Positions 53,601 through 59,413 of a stretch of DNA of 64,000 nt are shown piece by piece. Positions within the stretch are counted from its first letter, which is position 1, and the number at the start of each line of letters is the position of its first letter. The notes under the pieces were generated by a model. The model was not told the DNA's origin, made no database searches, and saw only the letters and a program-made list of their open reading frames with translations. Source of the DNA: Nipponacmea schrenckii (lineage: Eukaryota > Mollusca > Gastropoda > Lottiidae); contig JAUJPP010000012.1 in the NCBI GenBank assembly GCA_030562195.1, positions 14,694,001-14,758,000 on the forward strand. The letters run 5' to 3'. The position numbers and the translations under genes were made by a program.

Positions 53601-53976
53601 CGTTCACGGATATGACTTGAACAAACGGGGCCAAAGCGCACATGAAGTGAGCGATCACCCATCTTTGAAGTAGAGCTGCTTGGAACTGAAACGGAACTGA
53701 AAACATGCCAATTACGACATCGGCTACAGCTAAGTTTGCAATGAAGATATTGGTAACAGTTTGCATCTTGCGGTTTTTAACAATCACTAGTATAACAATT
53801 CCGTTTCCAATTACCGCTAATAACGAAATAATGCCGTACAATAATGATAGCAGAAAAATGACGCCCGGGGGAACTTCATAAGGATCACCAGTCCTATTGG
53901 AGGCACCGGGAATAAATGTTAAATTATAATGAAATGATTCGTTATTTTCAAACGCCTCATTCAGTGATAAATTCAT
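5462..53976 (-). CDS. Neuropeptide GPCR, luqin/RYamide-receptor-like, 4 coding exons
   Basis: Plasma-membrane receptor of the rhodopsin family, expected to bind an amidated neuropeptide and signal through G proteins. Joining 53976-53218, 20823-20723, 7298-7208 and 5683-5462 (minus strand) gives 1173 nt, 390 residues, with every junction GT-AG and phases 0, 2, 0. The N-terminus has four N-glycosylation sequons (N2, N12, N18, N27). TM1 spans about 36-66 (N58), TM2 71-99 (LAVAD, D86), TM3 109-139 (C113, DRY 137-139), TM4 155-178, TM5 204-230, TM6 254-283 (CWLP 268-271), TM7 289-313 (NPFIY 309-313). C113 and C189 are the expected disulfide. The loop motif FQFQAALLQRW, the KKKVVKMM entry to TM6 and NEKFKREF after TM7 point to luqin/RYamide receptors. 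NPFF, SIFamide or tachykinin receptor relatives remain possible. Receptor class is near certain; the ligand is inferred. Confidence 0.88.
5684..7207 (-). other. Receptor intron 3
   Basis: A 1,524-bp phase-0 intron from GTAAGTA (7207) to TTGCAG (5684). It is AT-rich. At 6560-6700 there is a weak duplication around CAGGTTTGGYT. No coding sequence seen. Confidence 0.8.
7208..7298 (-). CDS. Receptor coding exon 3 (TM7, NPFIY)
   Basis: A 91-nt exon between acceptor TATTTTCAG|ATACC and donor TGTAAC|GTAAGTA. Its first base completes the leucine begun in exon 2. It encodes TM7, including WFAMSNSCYNPFIYGLCN, with the activation motif NPFIY. It leaves in phase 0. Confidence 0.88.
7299..10367 (-). other. 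Receptor intron 2, 3' part
   Basis: Single-copy AT-rich intron sequence. Long T tracts and a G homopolymer lie at about 7679-7738. No gene, RNA or mobile element recognised. Confidence 0.5.
10368..12136. mobile_element. Helentron-like non-autonomous element, copy A
   Basis: Begins TATACGCCCAC (10368-10378), followed by a (GTCC)n stretch, then ten or so imperfect tandem units of about 145-165 bp. Each unit carries blocks such as TGCCCTTGTTCTT, TGTAAACACTCTAC, GATTTTGAYGAAACTTG and AAGGATGAACCCTATTGAAA. It ends with the inverted motif GTGGGCGTATA (12102-12112) and a hairpin CTTGCCTGGCAAG, then CTATCTT. Copies B and C share both ends. This layout (subterminal inverted repeats, tandem core, terminal hairpin) matches Helentron-associated/pearl-type elements. 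No coding capacity; an open minus frame at 11188-11409 is a by-product of the repeats. Confidence 0.7.
12137..12666. other. Intron 2 sequence, nothing recognised
   Basis: Between the Helentron-like element and the 0.73-kb duplicated segment. A small open frame at 12462-12671 has no recognisable protein. Confidence 0.4.
12667..13398. repeat. 0.73-kb dispersed duplicate, copy 1
   Basis: Highly similar over its whole length to 16513-17241, in direct orientation. Shared blocks include GTGTCCCCGATACACATAAC, GATCGATTGCCTGGTATAA and GACTTAATCTTGAATGACC. Both copies begin ATTGAAAATTTGAAT and end TATGCAAT. No inverted ends beyond ATTG/CAAT and no coding frame. Confidence 0.8.
13399..14041. other. Intron 2 sequence, nothing recognised
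   Basis: Single-copy sequence; a short plus-strand open frame near 13909-14094 runs into the retro-insertion and is not considered a gene. Confidence 0.4.
14042..14169 (-). mobile_element. Short poly(A) retro-insertion with TSD
   Basis: TCCCTTTCT occurs at 14042-14050 and again at 14161-14169, bracketing 110 bp. The insert starts on the plus strand with a T run and TTAAACAATATATTTATTCA, i.e. on the minus strand it ends with an AATAAA signal and a poly(A) tail. This is the signature of LINE-mediated reverse transcription of a short or 5'-truncated RNA. The source RNA is not recognised. Confidence 0.6.
14170..15249. other. Intron 2 sequence, nothing recognised
   Basis: AT-rich single-copy sequence; no gene, RNA or clear repeat seen. 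Confidence 0.4.
15250..15665. repeat. Decayed relic of the Helentron-like core
   Basis: About three degenerate units of the core seen at 10.4-12.1 kb. They retain TTATTGCCCTYGTTCTT, AACGCGTTCAAT, GATGAAACTTG and TCACCCAAARATGAACC in order. Neither terminal motif is present, so this is a fragment. Overlapping open frames on both strands here are repeat artefacts. Confidence 0.65.
15666..16317. other. Intron 2 sequence, nothing recognised
   Basis: Single-copy sequence between the Helentron relic and the satellite field. Confidence 0.4.
16318..18495. repeat. 43-bp satellite array
   Basis: Dozens of imperfect 43-bp units built from TTTTAGCTGTGATATMKCT, CTACAATTGATGTATT and (G/A)AGAACTAT. The array is split by the foreign block 16513-17241. 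Between about 17665 and 17925 a three-unit higher-order repeat of 129 bp occurs twice almost without change, combining ATCCCTACAATTTATG, ATCTCTACAATTGATC and the variant GCAGTTACATCGTTCTAC. This points to recent unequal exchange. Confidence 0.9.
16513..17241. repeat. 0.73-kb dispersed duplicate, copy 2, inside the satellite
   Basis: Direct copy of 12667-13398 with scattered substitutions and small indels. It is embedded in the 43-bp satellite: array sequence stops after CTCTCTACA and resumes at GGTTACATCGTTCTAC. Either a mobile segment inserted into the array or a recombination event carried it there. Confidence 0.8.
18496..19062. repeat. LINE-like tail plus ~120-bp tandem repeats within the satellite
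   Basis: Starts with (AAT)n AAACTCTTTATTTTAC, which on the minus strand reads as a LINE-type 3' end (AATAAAGAG followed by TTATTATT). An A-rich tract follows at 18607-18650. From about 18655 to 19055 come four imperfect units of about 120 bp with CACAAGTACATGTG, AATGGACAGA, TTCCGGCGATCAAGTACATG and TACAATTNGTTT. Satellite units resume after this block (19063-19165). Confidence 0.6.
19063..19165. repeat. Outlying 43-bp satellite units
   Basis: Two further units of the 43-bp satellite (TCTCTACAATTAG..., TTTTAGCTGTGATACAT...), showing that 18496-19062 interrupts one original array. Confidence 0.75.
19166..20722 (-). other. Receptor intron 2, 5' part
   Basis: AT-rich single-copy sequence leading from the exon 2 donor. 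No gene or clear repeat recognised. Confidence 0.5.
20723..20823 (-). CDS. Receptor coding exon 2 (TM6)
   Basis: A 101-nt exon between acceptor TGTTACAG|GTAGTC and donor AACTT|GTAAGT. It encodes VVKMMIIVV, CSFVLCWLPLQ and the outer end of TM6. It enters in phase 0 and leaves two bases of a leucine codon (phase 2). The KKK/VVKMM junction with exon 1 restores the conserved cytoplasmic entry to TM6. It is about 32.4 kb from exon 1. Confidence 0.88.
20990..21135 (-). repeat. SINE-like fragment
   Basis: Carries CCTGTAGCACACG (also near 48890) and, on the minus strand, AGTTCAATCCCGGC, a degenerate B-box, mirroring the better copy at 48845-49045. It also has a local triplication of GACAAGGGAAAACCTCT-like blocks. 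Confidence 0.45.
21136..21764. other. Intron 1 sequence, nothing recognised
   Basis: Single-copy sequence just upstream of exon 2 on the minus strand. Confidence 0.4.
21765..22035. repeat. 21-bp minisatellite
   Basis: About a dozen imperfect 21-bp units, consensus like GAACATCAGAATAAAYGGTTT. Because 21 is a multiple of three, long frames stay open on both strands (a NIRINGL-like heptad on plus, a hydrophobic repeat on minus). Neither has other gene evidence. Confidence 0.85.
22680..23345. repeat. Diverged ~150-bp duplication plus 21-bp units
   Basis: 22680-22830 and 23120-23271 are diverged direct copies (TTTACCACTTATTT, AGTAAAGTTA, ATGTACACNAAYAA, AAGAGTGT). The second runs into four units of about 21 bp, TGAATTTACACTTTGTCAGAA, at 23262-23345. 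No gene. Confidence 0.6.
23346..25188. other. Intron 1 sequence, nothing recognised
   Basis: AT-rich sequence with several short open frames, none resembling a known protein. Confidence 0.4.
25189..25262 (+). repeat. Pogo/Tigger-like terminal fragment (tentative)
   Basis: TACAGTGAAACCTCGTTATC followed by further TCTCGA-type steps resembles the outer end of pogo/Tigger-type elements, which are flanked by TA. No matching opposite end was found nearby, so only a fragment is called. Confidence 0.35.
25319..26631. mobile_element. Foldback element with long inverted arms
   Basis: The arm 25319-25853 is the inverted counterpart of 26245-26631. Termini are AACTAGAACTGTGAACAGTA and its complement. 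Internal matches include GGCAAACAACCCCTATGGGG, AGGTCACGTGATATA and AAATGTCACCGTTCTGTGAT. The left arm is longer because a roughly 150-bp unit (GGTCAAGGTCAYTTGATATA) is repeated. The centre (25854-26244) is unique, with two CTTCCGGTTTTT motifs. No transposase frame; a non-autonomous foldback or long-TIR MITE is the best description. The target duplication is unclear. Confidence 0.8.
26691..27037. repeat. Direct duplication of ~132 bp
   Basis: 26691-26822 and 26906-27037 are near-identical (CACAATGAATAACATTATTT, ACTATAACTAGTTTCACAAT, TGCTGACTCTTT), 215 bp apart in start. Confidence 0.75.
27038..30894. other. Intron 1 sequence, nothing recognised
   Basis: AT-rich single-copy sequence with several short open frames (up to 99 codons) that show no known domain. 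Confidence 0.4.
32491..34765 (-). CDS. piggyBac-family transposase, 618 residues, 2 exons
   Basis: DDE/D-type cut-and-paste transposase acting on TTAA sites. Exon 2 (34333-32491) begins at acceptor TACTTTCAG|GCTCAC; its own frame has no suitable ATG at the start. Exon 1 (34765-34752) supplies ATGTCCAGGAAAAG before donor GTATGG, giving MSRKRLTVNDV. The intron is 418 bp. Residues 30-130 are acidic and disordered. The catalytic core starts near 150 with D287 (VDESMIPYYGR), D365 (TTDNYFTS) and D478/D481 (GGVDRADQ). The 78-residue D287-D365 spacing equals that of the founder piggyBac. A C-terminal cysteine-rich domain has C586, C589, C597, C600, H606, C609 and H614. No stop or frameshift is seen. 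A minus-strand AATAAA lies at 32322-32317. Domestication is an alternative, but intact ends favour a recent transposon. Confidence 0.93.
34752..34765 (-). CDS. Transposase coding exon 1 (14 nt)
   Basis: Encodes MSRK plus two bases of an arginine codon. The donor AAAAG|GTATGG joins in phase to exon 2 at 34333. The choice rests on frame, splice consensus, and the lack of any ATG near the start of the exon 2 frame. Confidence 0.65.
35413..38050 (+). mobile_element. Decayed piggyBac-like element
   Basis: The left end TTAA (35409-35412) plus CCCTTTCAGACCCA is clear. The palindrome GTATCATATATGATAC occurs at 35429-35444 and 35755-35770, and GTATCATTATGATAC at 37897-37911 near the other end. A weak TGGGTC (38028-38033) could be the right terminus, but no clean inverted end with TTAA is found, so the right limit is approximate. 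Opposite strand from the neighbouring intact element and clearly a different subfamily. Confidence 0.7.
35930..37661 (+). pseudogene. piggyBac-family transposase pseudogene
   Basis: The homologous frame runs from an acidic N-terminal region (ISDVDNDSDENY) to a cysteine-rich end (RCRKCKAF, IKCLKW, CFLDFH). It is broken by a TAG at 36221-36223 in otherwise continuous frame, a frameshift near 37095-37115 followed by a TAA (37117-37119), and another frameshift near 37320-37375. No in-frame ATG begins the first segment. The three catalytic aspartates can still be read in their motifs: SIDEQMIPFKGR, YFDNYFNFLE and GAVDLFDM. It should not make a working enzyme. The sequence differs greatly from the adjacent intact transposase. 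Confidence 0.88.
38051..40580. other. Intron 1 sequence, nothing recognised
   Basis: AT-rich single-copy sequence; no gene, RNA or clear repeat seen. Confidence 0.4.
40581..41120. repeat. 34-bp minisatellite rich in CAGCTG
   Basis: About 15 imperfect units of 34-36 bp built from CAGCTACAGCTGTCAGCTAT and ATGGTAAATTCGTT. A longer variant has CCCCAGATACAGCTGT. One more unit sits apart at 41446-41492. The minus-strand open frame at 40828-41037 is produced by the repeat. Confidence 0.88.
41121..42639. other. Intron 1 sequence, nothing recognised
   Basis: AT-rich sequence with one stray 34-bp minisatellite unit near 41446-41492; no gene. Confidence 0.4.
42640..43275. repeat. 106-bp tandem array, six units
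   Basis: Six units with exactly 106-bp spacing (landmark at 42648, 42754, 42860, 42966, 43072 and 43178). Shared blocks are CCTTACTGATGCTTGTTTTA, TTTGAGATGRAGGTGTCTG and ATGCATCGTAAATATATT. Units 1, 2, 3 and 5 read CCCCACTACC while 4 and 6 read CTCCACTGCC. So the last four form two copies of a dimer. Confidence 0.92.
43276..45299. other. Intron 1 sequence, nothing recognised
   Basis: AT-rich; short T/G-rich tracts at 43680-43720 and G tracts near 43920 and 44700. No gene recognised. Confidence 0.4.
45300..45545 (-). repeat. SINE-family copy
   Basis: Shares ATTGTCCCATCCGAACGACT, GACGCCTTTT and GTTAGCGAG with copies at 48845-49045 and 50035-50165. On the minus strand it has the CTCGCTAAC block also found in the tRNA-like head at 2440. 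No B-box remains. Confidence 0.5.
45546..46551. other. Intron 1 sequence, nothing recognised
   Basis: No gene or clear repeat recognised. Confidence 0.4.
46552..48471. mobile_element. Helentron-like element, copy C
   Basis: Begins AATACGCCCAC with GGGGAGCGTATATTGTCG and (GTCC)n, then about eleven core units of 147-164 bp. It ends GTGGGCGTATA, CTTGCCTGGCAAG and CTATCTT, as copy A does. Three consecutive units at about 47690-48130 are almost identical, indicating recent local amplification. The minus-strand open frame at 47834-48034 is a repeat artefact. Confidence 0.72.
48472..48844. other. Intron 1 sequence, nothing recognised
   Basis: Short AT-rich spacer. Confidence 0.4.
48845..49045 (-). 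repeat. tRNA-headed SINE copy
   Basis: On the minus strand it has an exact B-box GGTTCAATTCC (49015-49005). This is followed by a body with GACAATAAACCGAGG and CGTGTGCTACAGG, a type of segment shared among metazoan tRNA-SINEs as I recall them. It is the best copy of the family in this window. Exact ends and target duplication were not resolved. Confidence 0.6.
49046..50034. other. Intron 1 sequence, nothing recognised
   Basis: Single-copy AT-rich sequence; no gene recognised. Confidence 0.4.
50035..50165 (-). repeat. SINE-family fragment
   Basis: Shares ATTAATTGTCCC, GAACGACAAGACGCG and GGGTTAGCGAG with the copies at 45300 and 48845. Two overlapping plus-strand open frames here are incidental. 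Confidence 0.45.
50166..51231. other. Intron 1 sequence with a (TA)n microsatellite
   Basis: A TA dinucleotide run lies at about 50774-50802. Otherwise nothing recognised. Confidence 0.5.
51327..52457 (-). pseudogene. LINE reverse transcriptase, 5'-truncated
   Basis: A 376-codon open frame from MLLDLSAAFDTIDH to KTHLFQRPTD. RT motifs visible are the first catalytic region (LLDLSAAFDTIDH), GVPQGSVLG, the active-site SYADDTQL, and KTETILIS further on. The C-terminal stretch with RLDYGN, LHWLRVKERI and ending FKSKLKTHLF is usual for CR1/L2 ORF2. The frame continues upstream (SIKSAVDGGDIAQ) for about 40 codons before a stop. The endonuclease and the N-terminal RT part are absent, so it cannot act on its own. 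The first ATG is simply an internal methionine. Confidence 0.88.
52281..52870 (-). repeat. Exact 295-bp tandem duplication within the LINE
   Basis: Landmarks GGTTAATGAC (52281 and 52576) and TTCTCCTGTCGG (52566 and 52861) are both 295 bp apart, and the copies appear almost base-identical. Since 295 is not a multiple of three, the duplicated RT segment (second copy's frame at 52549-52755) is out of phase with the first. Confidence 0.9.
53218..53976 (-). CDS. Receptor coding exon 1 (N-terminus to TM5)
   Basis: Encodes residues 1-253, ending RTRNKKK before the donor AAG|GTAAGA at 53218/53217 (phase 0). The first in-frame ATG is at 53976-53974. The open frame runs 30 nt further upstream only through a GTG, and an in-frame TAA lies at 54009-54007, so the ATG is chosen. 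Read past the donor, the frame stops after ten unrelated residues, as expected for intron sequence. Confidence 0.88.
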
Positions 53977-55790
53977 TATAGCGGCTAAAATATTTCCAGC
54001 AAACACTTATTCCACTTGGGGTCTTCTAATGAATGCTGATTGTAGTGAAATTGTTGGTTACTGCTAACGGACCAATCGTTTATTTTTATTAATCGGCTTC
54101 TAGCAATTGGCACGTCGATTATACTCCCGCATCACTTAAGACGAGCCTTAGACGATTGTGTTGATGTACACAAGCAATCCACTTAATATATTACAGAACA
54201 CATGTTTAATGTATTTTTAATGGAAAACTCTAGTGATTTGCTAGTGTTTCTTATAAGCAATTCTGTTAATCAAGTTCACAAACAAGATACGTGTATAAAC
54301 AGTGAAAATTGTTCCTTCAAAGGTATCTAAAAACCAATTTCTATGTCAATGCACTGATTTACCTAGATTCTCCAAAAGTTCGCAAACGTTTTTCCGGAAA
54401 TGAAAAATGACAGATACGATTCGGTCACTGTCTATTCATTCATAAACCGGATTAGAATTTGTAACAGGATCACCATTTAAATCAAAGCACTTGGAAACAA
54501 AATCGCATATCTGCAGTTCTCACAAAGGTCTTTTGTTCCAGCTACATGTAAGTGTCAATTAGGTGTATTCGTATAATAAAGTTAATCCGCTTTGAGAATT
54601 GCTTCACCACGTTCTGCTCTTGTTTCCGGTTGCAATCAGACGTGTATTCAAAATCATCACACGATCATCCAATTTATCAGTTGTGACTGGAACTACACGA
54701 ATATGAAAAATTGAACTATCATAATTCTATTCTGTATCATCAATCAAAACCCAACACAATTGATCTTCAGATTCCCAGTCTTGGTGATATCTACTTGCGT
54801 GTCTGAAATGGTAAATGATAATAACTTCTTAAAGCTGCCTTGTTTGACGCTTTATAACATATATCTACGCGTGGCTGTCACTTAAAGCATGACAAACGTC
54901 CAACAGTTAATTACAAATAAAAGTTGGATTGATGGACAACTAGAGCTAGGAGGGATGCGTTAACACATTAAAAGTGTGTTAAGTTGTATAATTTCCGCAT
55001 TCCGTGAATCAGTTGTAGAACTGTAATTGTTATGCTAAATTGCAAGTATTAGATTTAATACTTTCACACACAGTGCATAAAACTGAAAGAAAATAGAGAA
55101 ATTGAATTATTTCATATAAACACAAAGCCAATACCCACGAACAATGCACACCAAGAATCGAAACCAGCAGGCAACCAACCTTATGTTCATTATGCGATGT
55201 GTTTCGTTAAAATTAGGGGCAATCGTGGGTGGATAAACCAGACGTTCAACAGGGGATAATTGTCAACCCACCATGAGAAACAAGTTACTCAACAAAAGTA
55301 AGCACACACACGATGTGTATCAAATTGTACCCTTTGTGTACTTACTTTCGGAGAGTGTTGTCTGTAAACCAAATTTTTTTTTTAGCTTAATATTTACTGT
55401 GAAGAATATGGCAAATATAAACAAGTTTGTAACCTTTCCTGTTAATAATATATGGATTCTTTAGAATGTAAAGTATACCCTTTATTTTATTCGATTTTCT
55501 AAATTAACCAAGACTTATTGGTGCTTCTTTATGTGCAATGTGATTCACAAAAAGTGACGTCCGATAAAGTTATCATCGAATGTATCAGGTTTAAGTTGCC
55601 AACCTTATGCATTAATCGCACTCATAAAACTCATAATACGGAACATTGCTGGCATGCTTAGTAGATATCGCTGAGTTATCTCGGTACATATAGTCGCCAA
55701 CCAATAGCATTGGTTCGCTGATTTGATATGTCGCCGAACAAACTCAAAATCTTTTATGGTACTTTAAGTCCTACCAAGAACCAGGATATA
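53977..55790 (-). other. Receptor upstream flank
   Basis: Would hold the receptor 5' UTR and possibly non-coding first exons or promoter. A possible 3' splice site, CACTACAATCAG on the minus strand, lies about 60 bp above the start codon, but no promoter element could be supported. Confidence 0.35.
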
Positions 55791-55990
55791 TGCCACTAGC
55801 ACGATGACTCAGTGAGTTAAACGCTTGCTTGCTTACCTGGAGGTCCAGTATTCGATTCTGGCAAATACCAAGATAACACCTTCGGAACGTTCAACCGGGT
55901 TGCTTTAGACTGTGTACTTGAAAACTCTTTCAACAATATGTGTAGTGCCCGGACAAAATTTCGAGAAGATTAAGAAGTAAATCTCCATTC
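55791..55990 (+). repeat. tRNA-derived SINE-like copy
   Basis: TGACTCAGTGAGTTAAACGC (55805-55824) resembles an A-box region, and GTATTCGATTCTGG downstream a degenerate B-box. Neighbouring sequence does not form a good tRNA cloverleaf. 3' boundary uncertain. Confidence 0.4.
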
Positions 55991-57088
55991 ATTTCATGTT
56001 AGTGTTTTGTCTTGGTCAAAAGTAATTAAAGTTTTACTGCGAAAGTTTCAAACCAGTAACGAACTATTATTGGTTTTAAATCTCACTATCCAATCAACTA
56101 TTAGTTTTCATATACCGAGTTAAAATTAAAATAAAATGACACTAAAATTGATTATAATGAACAATTTTTGTTTACGTATCGTGGATATGTGTATGCTTTC
56201 AAAAATTGAAAATCTAAGAATTTTAGTACACGATATTCGAGCAGAATTGTTGCACCAGACCCCTAAGCTGTGTATTTGTACCCTAGTAATCGAAAAGTCA
56301 CAATTGTCTACAAGTGTGCAGTTTGGGTCTTAAATAGTCGTAGTCACCCAGACTAAATTCTGCGAATGATTGACCACCTTCTAGTTCATTGAGTGTTCAC
56401 AATTAATTCATTTATCTTCGTTGTCCAACAGAGGCGGAAACCTTAAAGCGATGTTGGAGTTGGGGTTTATAAACACCCTACAAAAACATGGAGACAGTAA
56501 AAATTTCACTCGGCTGTTATTTATACTTTTTGATAGCAATTGTGATGTACACTAACCACCCTAACCAAAGGGATGTTACACCGAGGGCTGAAAGGAACGT
56601 AACATAAGAAGAAACTGGATTTAACCATATAAAGAAAGCAGTTGTTCATTTAGTGACATCGAAATAGATCTATACGACTGTTCTGCTCAAAGAACTTTTA
56701 CATGGCCAAATCGTTTAGTATAATTATTAAGTCGATACAGAGTTGAGTTAGGACATTGGATTTTGATAAATAACTCGCTCAAAAGTAAATGGTTAACGGT
56801 GATCAATATGAACATTCATGTTGTAACTCGCCCCGGATTGTTTCAAAATGAAGAGCTTATTTCTAAAACAAAATAGCTCAATTTATACTTCCTTTGTGGG
56901 AAACTAGGTATCAACAATTACCAGGAAATGAAAACGAAGTTCAGCGAAATTTGTGTACACCTTGAGGGATTTCACAAACAGAGAAACGAAGTCAAAACGA
57001 CGACATAAAACCACTCTTATATTATTTCCTACTGTTGAGAAATTGAACACAAAAAAATAAATTCTCACGTCTAAAAATAATGCACACC
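55991..57088. other. Upstream flank, nothing recognised
   Basis: AT-rich sequence with short open frames lacking known domains. Confidence 0.4.
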
Positions 57089-57092
57089 TTAA

Positions 57093-59409
57093 GGGCAAGG
57101 TAAACCTCAGCCATTTTGAAATCTGCTGAAAATTTTGTCAAAATTTATTTCTAAACACGACATGGGGTCCATGGATACAAATTTCCCAAATGGGCAGATC
57201 ATCAAAATCAAAATTTGAGGAAGCAATTCCTTTAATCTTCAATGTGCACTTGATGACCCCAAATTTTCTGAGTCAAAATAGTACAAAATTTCAAATCACT
57301 AACTCCCATAGATAACGATAACGACAAAACTGAACACTCTCAAACTTACTTGAACATATTCCCACATAATCCAACCGCAACAGTCGAAGCTTATTTTTTC
57401 AAAATACATTGAGATAGAAGCACAATTGAACAAAGTTATCAACACTGTAATCAAAATGGCGGATTCGCAAACAAAACAAACATGCCCCGAAATGCAGAAA
57501 CAACACAAGCGCAAGTTATTAAATTGACCTATTTACCTGAAAATGTGTGTTATTGCTCATTTGGTATCAGAAGATTCTGATGCTGATGGCTGTTGACTTT
57601 TTAAATTGAAAATAAACATTAAAAATCAATGTCATTTCGTGCACACTCGGTTCAAACTCGTGTCACCCTTCGTGTCGGTTTCACATGTACAAATACGCAA
57701 TTGCAAGAAAAGACAATTTCGATTATTGTTTTCGAAAATATGATGTATAATACCAAGAAAAAGAAATAAAAGTCAACAGTAAAGATGAAACAATTAAAAA
57801 TCAGTTGACTAAAAATAAATAAATCGCGAACTATATTTCCAGCGTATGTGCATCCCTGAAGTGATAGGGCTCTTGCTGAGCTAAAATTTGTGACATTACA
57901 AAAAATACAAGTAATCTAGCAATTGTCAATGTGTACATTGAAGTTAAGAGCAAAATTTGTATTGTTAGTCATTCAAAAAAATATTTGTCAATTTGATAAT
58001 CTATTTATACCAAAAAATGATGATGTCCGAAAATAGCACCCTATTACCTGACAAAAACATCACGTGACCGCTAGGTCCGGTTGCTAGCCAAAAATAAGTG
58101 ACAAAATAGTTAAAAAAACAACTTTTTTTTTCATACCATCTATCTGAATGCTTTGTTTTAACGTTTTAGGAAGGAAATCTTTAATTATGTTGAACTTTTG
58201 AGTGCCAAACAAATATTTTATTATTGTATGGATGGACAGTTGTGTATTGGTTTAGTCCAAGACAACCTGAAAAAAATTAAGGTCTTGGCCTTTCTGCCCA
58301 TACATAGAGTTACTTTAATATATAAATCCACGACTCAAAAGTAAAACCATTTTGCACCTCCTATAAAACTCAAAGGCTTCCTTTTTACTACTAGGCTAGT
58401 CATACATAGCTCCCAAATAGACTCGGAGTCGAGAGTGGGCCTAGTAAGAAATTCCAATTCACGCAGGGGACGGAAGAAGAAAATAACTCACAGCATGTTT
58501 AATGATAATGATATGAAAAGGCTATACAGTTGCAAATTTTTGTACCCTTGTAGTGATGTTTAATAGAAATGAGTCTACTTATAATTTAAGGAGTTGCAAA
58601 ACTCAATGCAGGTATATAGGCTTAGACTCTGAAACTATGGTCAGATTTACTGACTTACTGAGAAATTTAGTGTATTTTTGGATGCTTTTCCTGATCAATT
58701 GGATTTATTTTTGCAGATTCTAAGATTGGGCTATTGCGGTTTGGTTATGTAAGGTTTGATTCATCGTTAAAACAATACTGAACTAAAGAAGGCTTTCTTG
58801 CTTTATGGGAGTTAGTGAAATCCTCAAATTTGGACATATATTTGCTAAGTTCATTTTACTAAACTTTTTTTTCAAATTTTTTTATCATTTATAGTGATTA
58901 TTGGACTCGTAGCACATATTGGTACTTGTTATAGCTTGTTCACATAAACAGGGAACTTTTTAGAATGTGTCATGGTTTTGCCAAATTGCAAGGTTTACCT
59001 TTTTTTTTTTTAAACAATATTTATTCATAAATTACAAGTTTTAGATACATATATAAAAGTTATGGTTTCGGAAACAAGTCGAAACTTATATAAATCCGTT
59101 ACCATTTACCGATAATACAATTACAATTCAAATACAATTTTATGTACAATGTTTGAAATTATGTTTAAGTGCTGTACAGTCCTGTTATGTTATAGATTAG
59201 AGATAGAGTTGCAGATGTTATATACGGAAGTTTGCCAACAGATGTTCTCGGGAGATATAATTTGTGTGATATTGGCTTGCTCATCGGGATCCTGGCAGTC
59301 CTCACGGCCCCCACAACGACCTGGTCGATCGGTGTCATGGTGTCTATCGCGGATGAATGACAAAGGATATCAGTTGAGACGGATATGATAAATCAGGTTT
59401 ACCTTGCCC
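57093..59409. mobile_element. TTAA-flanked element with 15-bp perfect inverted ends
   Basis: TTAA at 57089-57092 and 59410-59413 flank GGGCAAGGTAAACCT (57093-57107) and its exact complement AGGTTTACCTTGCCC (59395-59409). TTAA duplication with a purine-starting terminus is known for Kolobok; piggyBac also uses TTAA but usually starts CCC. No transposase is readable. A short frame at 57456-57527 starts in good context (AAAATGGCGG) but is only 23 codons. The right end is split by a later retro-insertion; without that the element is about 1.9 kb. Confidence 0.65.
59002..59394 (-). mobile_element. Poly(A) retro-insertion in the element's right end
   Basis: AGGTTTACCTT occurs at 58991-59001 and 59395-59405, an 11-bp target duplication. 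The plus strand of the insert starts with a T run and TTAAACAATATTTATTCAT. Read on the minus strand, it is an RNA copy ending with AATAAA, about 10 bases and poly(A). Its GC-richer 5' portion (59260-59340) differs from surrounding sequence. The source transcript is unrecognised; LINE-type machinery is inferred. Confidence 0.72.
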
Positions 59410-59413
59410 TTAA

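Noticed and set aside
53996..54006. Upstream GTG start for receptor exon 1
   Set aside because: Ten codons above the ATG at 53976 and just after an in-frame stop; non-ATG start is not needed.
57456..57527. Short frame beginning AAAATGGCGG
   Set aside because: Only 23 codons, no downstream donor in frame, no recognisable domain; noted within the TTAA element only.
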